From assembly GCA_030447125.1 (NCBI GenBank), contig JAUJLZ010000164.1:1-5055 (forward strand): a stretch of 5,055 nucleotides of DNA, in the 5' to 3' direction. The stretch is from Acidimicrobiales bacterium (lineage in GTDB: Bacteria > Actinomycetota > Acidimicrobiia > Acidimicrobiales > CADCSY01). The translations under genes were made by a program, and so were the position numbers. Numbering within the stretch: position 1 is the stretch's first letter; each line of letters opens with the position of its first letter. The notes under the pieces are model-generated. The model ran no database searches. It worked only from the letters and a program-made list of their open reading frames with translations, and was not told the origin of the DNA. Shown piece after piece: positions 1-5,055 of the stretch.

Positions 1-415
1 CGGCAACATGGACTTCAAGAACATGCTCGAGCGCGACCGCCTGGAGTCCAAGAAGGTGTCCAAGACCCAGTCGGTGACCAGCCAGGTGGAGCACGGCATC
101 GCCTCTGACGACGTGCACATCGGCCCCTCCGACCATGTGCCGTGGCTCGACGACCGCAAGTGGGCCTACATCCGCATGGAGGGCCGCAACTTCGGCGACG
201 CCCCTCTCAACATCGAGCTCAAGCTCGAGGTGTGGGACTCCCCCAACTCGGCGGGCGTGATCATCGACGCCGTGCGCTGCGCCAAGGTGGCCCTCGACCG
301 GGGCCTCGGCGGCCCCCTGCTCGGCCCCTCGGCCTACTTCATGAAGTCGCCCCCGGTGCAGTACCACGACGACCAGGCGCATCGGATGGTCGAGGAGTTC
401 ATCACCGGGACGTGA
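1..415 (+). CDS. ino1: Inositol-3-phosphate synthase (myo-inositol-1-phosphate synthase), C-terminal part
   Basis: This cytosolic NAD-dependent enzyme converts glucose 6-phosphate to 1D-myo-inositol 3-phosphate, the entry to phosphatidylinositol and, in actinobacteria, mycothiol. The gene is cut by the left edge. The frame is open from base 2 (Gly-Asn, then the Met codon at 8-10), and that Met is internal. About 137 residues are visible of a family length near 360 for actinobacterial forms. Numbering from that Met, the fragment has the [20 protein letters not shown] block (1-20), [20 protein letters not shown] (35-54), [12 protein letters not shown] (72-83) and the C-terminal MKSPP (112-116). 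Lys15, Lys19, Lys51, Asp77 and Lys113 sit where the family's catalytic lysines and aspartate are expected; this mapping is from memory of the family spacing. The C-terminus EEFITGT matches the usual end, so the 3' end is intact. It converges with the glycosyltransferase operon and is probably not part of that pathway. The family call is very secure. Confidence 0.96.
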   Translation, partial: GNMDFKNMLERDRLESKKVSKTQSVTSQVEHGIASDDVHIGPSDHVPWLDDRKWAYIRMEGRNFGDAPLNIELKLEVWDSPNSAGVIIDAVRCAKVALDRGLGGPLLGPSAYFMKSPPVQYHDDQAHRMVEEFITGT

Positions 416-440
416 ACCGACCGACCGACCGACCGACCGA
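416..440. repeat. ACCG tetranucleotide tandem repeat, six copies
   Basis: Six perfect head-to-tail copies of ACCG (CGGT on the other strand), plus one extra A, begin on the base directly after the ino1 TGA. The tract is outside both flanking coding regions, so changes in copy number would not shift any frame. It lies in the 3' untranslated region of ino1 and beyond the 3' end of the minus-strand operon. A role is not evident; it may simply be a slippage-generated microsatellite. Confidence 0.9.
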
Positions 441-512
441 AGGCGCGGCTCGCTTCTACCACCTGATCCTCGATGCACGAGGTCGGCGGAGCTGAGAGCC
501 GGCGGCGCCTTT
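440..512 (+). terminator. Possible terminator region between converging genes (weak)
   Basis: This region separates the ino1 stop (415) from the stop of the converging GT9 gene (546). Two inverted repeats are visible. The outer one pairs AAGGCGC (440-446) with GCGCCTT (505-511), a 7-bp stem enclosing 58 bases and followed by only a short T run (510-512). Inside it, CCTCG (468-472) pairs perfectly with CGAGG (478-482) around a 5-base loop. There is no proper U tract in either direction, so this is not a canonical intrinsic terminator. High-GC actinobacteria often use hairpins without U tracts, and the position between two gene ends is right for a bidirectional one. No credible coding sequence is seen in 416-545. 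Confidence 0.3.
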
Positions 513-545
513 GTGTGGTGCAGAACCCCCACGGGCAGGTCTTCG

Positions 546-1715
546 TCAGCCATCCACCGGGGAACCGTCGCCGGCCGCCGCCGGAGCTGTGTGCGGCGTC
601 GGCGCAGGTGCGACGGCGTGGCCACCGGCTGGTCCTGGCATCTCGAGCAACGTCGCGGCGGCGGCCAGCACCTCGGCGGGGTCGATGTCGAGGCACTCCC
701 GGGCGTAGGGGCACTCGATCTCGTAGCAGGGGGCGCACCAGGTGGGGCGACGCAGGAGACGGCTGGGACTGGCGCTCGGTCCCCACTGCGACTCGAGGTC
801 GGTCCCGGCGAAGGTGACGACCACGGGCCGGGCGAAGGCGTCGGCCAGGTGCATGCAGCCGGAGTCGTTGCTCACCACCAGGCGGGCACGAGCGACGACG
901 GCGGCCAGCTCGGGCACCGACGTCTGCCCGCACAGGGAGCTGACCGCTCCGTCGCTCCCTCCCGAGGCGGCGATGACCTCGGCCGCCAGGGCCTGGTCGC
1001 CGGGCGAGCCCACCACCACCACGGGCAGGCCGACGTCGTCGACCAGGGCCCGGGCCACCGCTGCGAAGCGCCGCGGGTCGTAGCGGCGGGCCGGGGCGCT
1101 GGCGCCTGGGGCCAGGGCCACGAACGGCTCGCCCGGCGCCAGCCCCACCGCGGCCAACAGACGGTCGGCCCCGGCCCGGACGTCTCCGGGAACCACCAGC
1201 TCCAGGTGACGAGCAGCCACGGGAACGCCGATCGCCTCCAGGAGGGCGAGGTTGCGGTCGACCTGGTGGCACTCGTCGGGGGGCGAGGCCAGCTCGTGGC
1301 TGAGCACGCCGCCGCCGAACTCCTTGGACTGGCCCACCCGCACCGCCACGCCGGCCAACAGGCAGGCGTAGCCGGCCGGCAGCGGTGACTGGGAGAAGCT
1401 GGTGAAGATCAGGGCCATGTCGAAGCGACCATCGGCGATGCGCCCCACCAGAGCCTGCTCCCGACCGGGGTCGGGTGGACCACAAGCCCCCAGGGCCTGC
1501 CACACCACGACCTCGTCCATGACCCGGTCGACCCAGGGCAGCAGCGGCACCACCCGAGCCCCGGTGGGCGAGGCCATGAGCGTCACCTCGGCGTCGGGAA
1601 GGGCAGCGCGCAGCGCCCGCAGGGCCGGGCTCAACATGACCAGGTCGCCCAGGTTGTCCAGGCGCAGCACCAGGACCCGTTCGGCCTCGGTCCATGGGCC
1701 GCCGGCCGGCGCCAT
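546..1715 (-). CDS. Glycosyltransferase family 9 protein (heptosyltransferase-like)
   Basis: A GT-B fold enzyme of the WaaF/WaaC (ADP-heptose:LPS heptosyltransferase) family, 389 residues, slightly longer than the usual ~350. The N-terminal family motif VLVLRLDNLGDLVMLSPALR is at 14-33, where the Gly-Asp near position 23 is typical. The C-terminal half has the donor-site features: APGAS (202-206), the SNDSGCMHLADAFARPVV block (282-299), and a Cys cluster C-x2-C-x4-C-x5-C (327, 330, 335, 341) often seen in GT9 proteins. There is no signal peptide or membrane segment, so it should act at the inner face of the membrane. It starts 6 bases after the stop of the GT2 gene, with no convincing Shine-Dalgarno, which suggests reinitiation by coupled ribosomes. 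The 31-residue tail (359-389) is Pro/Ala/Gly-rich and probably disordered. With hldE two genes upstream, ADP-heptose is the likely donor; the acceptor is unknown. The family is secure; heptose specificity is inferred from context. Confidence 0.9.
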   Translation of the reverse strand: MAPAGGPWTEAERVLVLRLDNLGDLVMLSPALRALRAALPDAEVTLMASPTGARVVPLLPWVDRVMDEVVVWQALGACGPPDPGREQALVGRIADGRFDMALIFTSFSQSPLPAGYACLLAGVAVRVGQSKEFGGGVLSHELASPPDECHQVDRNLALLEAIGVPVAARHLELVVPGDVRAGADRLLAAVGLAPGEPFVALAPGASAPARRYDPRRFAAVARALVDDVGLPVVVVGSPGDQALAAEVIAASGGSDGAVSSLCGQTSVPELAAVVARARLVVSNDSGCMHLADAFARPVVVTFAGTDLESQWGPSASPSRLLRRPTWCAPCYEIECPYARECLDIDPAEVLAAAATLLEMPGPAGGHAVAPAPTPHTAPAAAGDGSPVDG

Positions 1716-1721
1716 CAGGAC

Positions 1722-2534
1722 TCAGGCTCGGGCGGGCGCCAGCACGAGCGGGGCGTCGACGCTGCGGTCGGGCAGGGTCGTGGCCAGCTCCTGGTGGTAG
1801 GCCCCCGAAGGCAGCACGCCGCACCCCCCGAAGCGGCGCATGACCTCGAGCTGGGCCACCACGTCCTCCCCCACGTGTTCGGGCGGCAGGTCGGTCCAAA
1901 AGTCGAACCCGCCGGCCGCCCTCAGCTTGGCCGCGTCATAGAGCACACAGCCGCCCACCCACGCCACCCGGTAGACGAGGCGGTCGCCCCGCTGCAGGCC
2001 GAGGCGCTCCTCGACGTGTTGGGCGTTGGCTGCGTTGTGCAGGCGGTGGCGCCCCCAGGCCGGTCCGTCGGGCACCACGTCCTCGGGCTGGACCCCTTCG
2101 CCCCACACCTCGAGCTCCTGTTCGTGGGGGCGGACGTCACCCCGGTGGCTGAGGCCGATCAGGGGCGCCCCCACGAACCCGCAGCCCTCTTCACCCATGG
2201 TCATGACCAGGCGCTCCAGCACCTCGGGGACGAGGACGACGTCGTCGTCGAGGAACAGCACCAGGTCGGCCTGGGCGCGGGCCAGCAGGAACGCCCGCTG
2301 CTCGGCCATGCCCCGCCGGGGCAGGTGGTGGTGGACGGCCACCGGATGGCCTCTCGCCTCCAGCACCCGGACCATGGTCGTCACCTCAGCTCCTCGAGCG
2401 AGCGAGTCGCTCTGGTCGGAGATGACCACGCCGAAGCTGGTGTAGGTCTGGCCCAAGAGCCCGCCCAGGGTCACCGCCAGCGCCGCCGGTCGACGGTAGG
2501 TCGGGATCAGGATCTCGACCTCAGGGGCGCTCAT
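1722..2534 (-). CDS. Glycosyltransferase family 2 protein
   Basis: A GT-A fold, probably inverting, glycosyltransferase of 270 residues. The nucleotide-binding start is VEILIPTYRRP (6-16), with a conserved-looking SDQSD at 39-43 ending the second strand. The DXD-type metal-binding motif is FLDDDV (94-99; Asp96-98). A WVGGCVLYDAAKLRAAGGFD block (192-211) is followed by Gly-Glu-Asp (222-224), where this family usually places its catalytic base. No transmembrane helix is visible, so it is a soluble or peripheral cytoplasmic enzyme rather than a polyprenyl-phosphate transferase with a membrane tail. Its ATG shares one base with the hldE stop (TGATG), and no strong Shine-Dalgarno is present, so translation is probably coupled to hldE. 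The sugar donor and acceptor cannot be read from the sequence. Position between hldE and the GT9 gene suggests work on the same glycan. The protein ends in an Ala/Pro-rich stretch with no further domain. Confidence 0.9.
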   Translation of the reverse strand: MSAPEVEILIPTYRRPAALAVTLGGLLGQTYTSFGVVISDQSDSLARGAEVTTMVRVLEARGHPVAVHHHLPRRGMAEQRAFLLARAQADLVLFLDDDVVLVPEVLERLVMTMGEEGCGFVGAPLIGLSHRGDVRPHEQELEVWGEGVQPEDVVPDGPAWGRHRLHNAANAQHVEERLGLQRGDRLVYRVAWVGGCVLYDAAKLRAAGGFDFWTDLPPEHVGEDVVAQLEVMRRFGGCGVLPSGAYHQELATTLPDRSVDAPLVLAPARA

Positions 2535-4039
2535 CAGCCGCCCGTGCGGATGCGCTCGATGATGCTCGTGGTCGACTCGTCCTCATAGGGCAAGAAGTGC
2601 AGGATCCCCCCGAGGCGTTCGATCTGGGCCGCCTCGGGGAGCCGCTCCCGGGAGTAGTCCCCACCCTTGACGTAGACGTCGGGACGGATGTCCTCGATGA
2701 TCTCGCTCGGGGTGTCCTGGGCGAACACGACCACGTGGTCGATGCAGCTGAGCGCCGACAGCACCCGCACCCGGGCCGCCTCATCGCAGACCGGCCGGTC
2801 GGCGCCCTTGAGCCGGCGGACGCTCTCGTCGGCGTTGACGCCGACCACGAGGACGTCACCCAGAGCCTTGGCCCGGCTGAGGTAGCCGACGTGGCCCCGG
2901 TGCACCAGGTCGAAGCAGCCGTTGGTGAACACGATGCGCCGGCCCGCCCGCCGGTGGGTGGCCACCTGCTCCACCAGGCCGGCCGGGGACAGGGCCTTGT
3001 CGGCCCCGGCCACGTGGTGGCGCAGGGCCAGGGCCGCACACGTCGTCGTGCCCGCCTCGGCCACCACCAGTCCGGCCGCACCCCCGGCCAGCTCCACTGC
3101 GGCCCGGGGTGCACCGCCGGCGGCCAGGGCGAGGGTGAGCGCGCTCACGAAGGTGTCCCCGGCCCCGCTGACCCGCGGGTTGGCCGCAGCGCGTGCGTAG
3201 GTCCGGTAGGGCGGCTGGCCGGCCTCCAGGAGCAGGGCGCCATCGGCGTCGAGGGTGACGCACACCAAACGTGCGCCCGTGCCGGCCAGCAACGCCTCGC
3301 TGCCGGCCTGGATCTGCTCGGCCCGGGCCGGCCCCGGGTCGAGGTGGCGGGCTCCGAGCAGGCGGACCGCCTCGTCGTAGTTGGGCTTGACCACCGATGG
3401 CGCGGCCTGGCGGTAGGCGCCGGGATCGCGGGCGTCGACCACCAGGAGGCCGGGACGGTCGAGCTGGGCTTCGGCCACGGCCTGGCGCAGGCGCGGCGTC
3501 ATGAGCCCGGCGCCGTTGTCCGAGACCACCACGGCGTCGACCCCCTCGACACGGTTTGCCAGCGCGCCAGCGAGGGCGTCCTCGGTGATCCGGTCAGGAG
3601 CTTCGGTCCCACCCTGGTCGAGGCGGGCGACGATCTGGCCGTCGGCCAGCACGCGCTGCTTGGCGATGGTCACTGTCCCCCGACGGCAGACCACCGTCGA
3701 GGTGTCCACGCCGGCGTCTTGCAGTGCCTCGACCAACAAGGCGCCCTCAGCGTCGTCACCCACGGTGGAGACGAGCTGCACCGTCGCCCCCAGCGCGGCC
3801 AGGTTGGCGGCGGTGTTGGCCGCGCCCCCGGGGGCATGGCGGCGGTCGCGCAGGGCGATCACGGGAGCAGGCGCCTCCCGGCTCAAGCCGGTGGCGAGGC
3901 CGTCGAGATAGACGTCGAGCATGGCTTCGCCGACCACCAGGACACGCAGGCCGGCAAAGCGCTCGAGCAGGGCGGCCAGGTCGTGGGACACCCCTTGGCT
4001 CATCTCTTGGGTCATCTCTTGGGTGACGTCGTCGTTCAT
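2534..4039 (-). CDS. hldE: Bifunctional heptose-7-phosphate kinase / heptose-1-phosphate adenylyltransferase
   Basis: A cytosolic two-domain enzyme of ADP-heptose synthesis, 501 residues against 477 in E. coli. The PfkB/ribokinase-type kinase (about 30-340) phosphorylates D-glycero-beta-D-manno-heptose 7-phosphate at C1. It shows VVGEAMLDVY (35-44), GGAANTAANLAALGA (71-85) and the GAGDTF anion-hole/catalytic signature (292-297; Asp295 the expected base). After phosphatase action, the nucleotidyltransferase domain (about 368-500) adds AMP. It has the FTNGCFDLVHRGH motif (371-383, with the H-x-G-H signature at 380-383), then RLKGADRPV (409-417), VKGGDY (457-462) and a C-terminal TTSIIERI (490-497). 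The order of domains and motifs matches E. coli HldE, so both activities should be retained. The start is the ATG at 4037-4039, preceded by GGAG seven bases upstream and overlapping the previous stop as ATGA. The first ~20 residues are an extra, repetitive leader. In the kinase domain, E. coli has SDYAKG where this protein reads SDNGAG (173-178). Confidence 0.94.
   Translation of the reverse strand: MNDDVTQEMTQEMSQGVSHDLAALLERFAGLRVLVVGEAMLDVYLDGLATGLSREAPAPVIALRDRRHAPGGAANTAANLAALGATVQLVSTVGDDAEGALLVEALQDAGVDTSTVVCRRGTVTIAKQRVLADGQIVARLDQGGTEAPDRITEDALAGALANRVEGVDAVVVSDNGAGLMTPRLRQAVAEAQLDRPGLLVVDARDPGAYRQAAPSVVKPNYDEAVRLLGARHLDPGPARAEQIQAGSEALLAGTGARLVCVTLDADGALLLEAGQPPYRTYARAAANPRVSGAGDTFVSALTLALAAGGAPRAAVELAGGAAGLVVAEAGTTTCAALALRHHVAGADKALSPAGLVEQVATHRRAGRRIVFTNGCFDLVHRGHVGYLSRAKALGDVLVVGVNADESVRRLKGADRPVCDEAARVRVLSALSCIDHVVVFAQDTPSEIIEDIRPDVYVKGGDYSRERLPEAAQIERLGGILHFLPYEDESTTSIIERIRTGG
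3989..4024 (-). repeat. 12-bp in-frame tandem repeat at the start of hldE
   Basis: Two identical 12-base units lie head to tail at 4013-4024 and 4001-4012 (plus-strand unit catctcttgggt). A third, diverged unit at 3989-4000 matches in 9 of 12 positions. On the coding strand they give TQEM-TQEM-SQGV, residues 6-17 of HldE, ahead of the kinase fold. The unit is a multiple of three, so copy-number change would keep the frame. Two of the units contain ATG codons (Met9, Met13) and the third a GTG (Val17), which makes alternative starts possible. Confidence 0.85.
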
Positions 4040-5055
4040 GCCGTGGCTCCCGCCGGCTCCGCCGCCTCAGCCACGTTCTGGCCCCTGAGATGGTCCCTGG
4101 AGGGCTCGTTCCTCGGGTCAGGACCGCTGGGGGTGGGGGCCGGGCCCGGGGCGGGGGCACCGGCGGCCAGGCGCAGGGTCTCGTCCCACTCGGCCACGAA
4201 GCGCTCGAGGCCGAAGCGGGCCTCGGCCACCCGCCGCGCCTCGTCGCCCAGGGCCCGGGCCAGGCCGGGGTCGGCCAGCAGGTCGCCCATGCGGGCCACG
4301 AGGACCTCGGGATCGGTGTGCACGTAGCCGCTGCGACCGTCGTCGATCACGGTGACCAGCTCGGTGGTGGCCAGGCCGACCACGGGCAGGCCGAGCATCA
4401 TGGCCTCGCAGACGGCCAGGCCCAGGCTGGTGTAGCGGATGGGGTGGAAGAAGAACCGGTAGGGGGCCGAGAAGGCCGCCAGCTGCTCACGGGGGACCTC
4501 GCCCACCCCCCCCAACTCGGCGGCGCCCATGCCCACCAGGTCGAGGGGTACCTGCTGGCGGGCCCGATCGAAGACGTCGCGGCCCAACCGCCGCCCCCGG
4601 CGAGCCAGGTTGTTGACCACCACCAGGCCTCGGTCCAGCTCCCCGGTGGCCCGTACCTCGGGACGGGCGACGCCGTGTTCGATGACCCGCGTGGGCGTGG
4701 TGCCGCTGTCCCACATGAGCCGGTTGAAGGCGGTGACGTGGACCAGGAGGGCCTCGGGGTCATCGACGGGGTGACGGGTGTCCGTGGGGTGGCCCTGGGG
4801 CGGGTCGTGCTCGAGGTGGACCCGGGGCAGGGCGAGTTGGTCGGGCGAGAGGATCTCGTGGCGGTCGATGGTCCAGTTGCGCACCGACTGGGTGAGCACC
4901 ACATCGACGTCGAGGTCGGCCACGTCCTCGACCGGGACCTCGTGCAGGTTGGCGGCCGGGAGCGTCCCCCGACCTCCGTAGCCCTCCGGGCGACCGGGCT
5001 TGACCGGGAGGTACCAGTCGTGGGCCACCCCGGCCAGGCTGGCCAGGTAACTCCC
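4036..5055 (-). CDS. Glycosyltransferase, GT-B fold, GT4-like; 5' end outside the window
   Basis: A cytoplasmic GT-B glycosyltransferase, first gene of the visible operon. The frame is open to the right edge. A GTG codon at 5026-5028 could be a start, but nine further codons (reading GSYLASLAG) continue upstream, and the following HDWYLPVKPGRPEGYGG block looks internal, so I treat the gene as truncated. Numbering from the GTG, the C-terminal Rossmann half includes LVVVNNLARRGRRLG (135-149), the sugar-nucleotide site HPIRYTSLGLAVCEAMMLG (195-213) and PVVGLATTELVTVIDDGRSGYV (215-236). The second Glu of the GT4 E-x7-E motif is Glu208, but the first position is Thr200. Residues ~288-330 form a Pro/Ala-rich, probably disordered tail after the fold. 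The stop overlaps the hldE start by four bases (ATGA). The donor sugar is unknown. The fold call is firm; assignment to GT4 is likely but not proven. Confidence 0.85.
   Translation of the reverse strand, partial: GSYLASLAGVAHDWYLPVKPGRPEGYGGRGTLPAANLHEVPVEDVADLDVDVVLTQSVRNWTIDRHEILSPDQLALPRVHLEHDPPQGHPTDTRHPVDDPEALLVHVTAFNRLMWDSGTTPTRVIEHGVARPEVRATGELDRGLVVVNNLARRGRRLGRDVFDRARQQVPLDLVGMGAAELGGVGEVPREQLAAFSAPYRFFFHPIRYTSLGLAVCEAMMLGLPVVGLATTELVTVIDDGRSGYVHTDPEVLVARMGDLLADPGLARALGDEARRVAEARFGLERFVAEWDETLRLAAGAPAPGPAPTPSGPDPRNEPSRDHLRGQNVAEAAEPAGATA
4047..4050 (-). promoter_or_regulatory. Ribosome binding site for hldE
   Basis: GGAG (GGGAG with the base before it) lies inside the end of the upstream glycosyltransferase gene, with a 7-base spacer before the ATG at 4039-4037. 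It is the best Shine-Dalgarno near any of the candidate hldE starts and supports Met1 over Met9 or Met13. It is also the strongest such site at the three junctions of the operon; the GT2 and GT9 starts have no comparable match. Confidence 0.65.

Larger units (their letters stand above)
546..5055 (-). other. Heptose-glycan operon (GT4, hldE, GT2, GT9), incomplete at its 5' end
   Basis: Four genes run in one direction with junctions of -4, -1 and +6 bases, leaving no room for internal promoters or terminators between coding regions. The arrangement implies one transcript and coupled translation. One gene makes an activated heptose and three encode glycosyltransferases of different folds and families, so the operon most likely builds an oligosaccharide containing heptose. 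The promoter and any earlier genes lie to the right of the window. The operon ends against ino1, which converges on it. Confidence 0.8.

Noticed and set aside
8..10. The ATG at base 8 as the true start of the inositol synthase gene
   Set aside because: The frame is open upstream to the edge, and the Met lies within the conserved GNMDF block of a protein about 360 residues long, so it is internal.
416..440. The ACCG tract as part of a CRISPR array or an origin iteron
   Set aside because: The unit is only four bases with no spacers, and no cas genes, DnaA boxes or replication genes are near. It is a simple tandem repeat.
513..1388. Plus-strand open frames opposite GT9, and similarly 1794-2588 opposite GT2
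   Set aside because: Both are antisense to genes with clear family motifs, have no recognisable domains and are rich in His/Gln/Gly/Arg, as expected for antisense frames in GC-rich DNA.
334..1899. A long minus-strand open frame (about 520 codons) in another frame across the GT9 gene and both its flanks
   Set aside because: The product is an Arg/Gly/Pro/Ala-rich low-complexity chain with no motif, and it runs through ino1, the intergenic gap, GT9 and part of GT2. It is a GC-bias artefact.
2597..4327. A long plus-strand open frame (over 570 codons) lying opposite hldE and the end of the GT4-like gene
   Set aside because: Its codons begin opposite the wobble position of hldE, so it stays open because hldE has G/C at third positions. 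It shows no recognisable domain, and it overlaps a gene with unmistakable motifs across its whole length.
5026..5028. GTG as the start of the GT4-like gene
   Set aside because: Coding continues in frame to the window edge, no Shine-Dalgarno is well placed, and the first visible residues already look like an internal conserved block. A start here cannot be fully excluded.

Overview
The window is a GC-rich stretch (roughly 70% G+C by eye, with nearly all codons ending in G or C). It is densely coding and looks like chromosomal DNA from a high-GC actinobacterium. The best evidence is the inositol-3-phosphate synthase fragment at the left end, which is of the actinobacterial (mycobacterial Ino1-like) type. 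I cannot fix the genus. An Acidimicrobiia-like lineage is a guess, not a call.

Layout: bases 1-415 (+) hold the last ~137 codons of ino1, whose 5' end lies outside the window. Bases 416-545 are the only real intergenic gap, between converging genes. It holds a tetranucleotide tandem repeat that starts on the base after the ino1 stop, plus weak hairpins. From 546 to the right edge, everything is on the minus strand and forms one tight operon, read right to left: a GT4-type glycosyltransferase (4036 to past 5055, 5' end cut), hldE (2534-4039), a GT2 glycosyltransferase (1722-2534) and a GT9 heptosyltransferase-like protein (546-1715). The junctions are a 4-base ATGA overlap, a 1-base TGATG overlap and a 6-base gap, so the four genes are almost certainly co-transcribed and probably translationally coupled.

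How the genes work together: HldE makes ADP-D-glycero-beta-D-manno-heptose from heptose 7-phosphate, in two reactions separated by a phosphatase step. GT9 enzymes classically transfer heptose from ADP-heptose. The GT4 and GT2 proteins would add other sugars. The operon therefore looks like part of a locus that builds a heptose-containing glycan. This is notable because the ino1 gene suggests an actinobacterium without classical lipopolysaccharide. The other ADP-heptose enzymes (GmhA, GmhB, HldD) are not in the window and may lie upstream of the GT4 gene. No tRNA, rRNA, CRISPR, insertion sequence or phage feature is visible, and the operon promoter lies outside the window.
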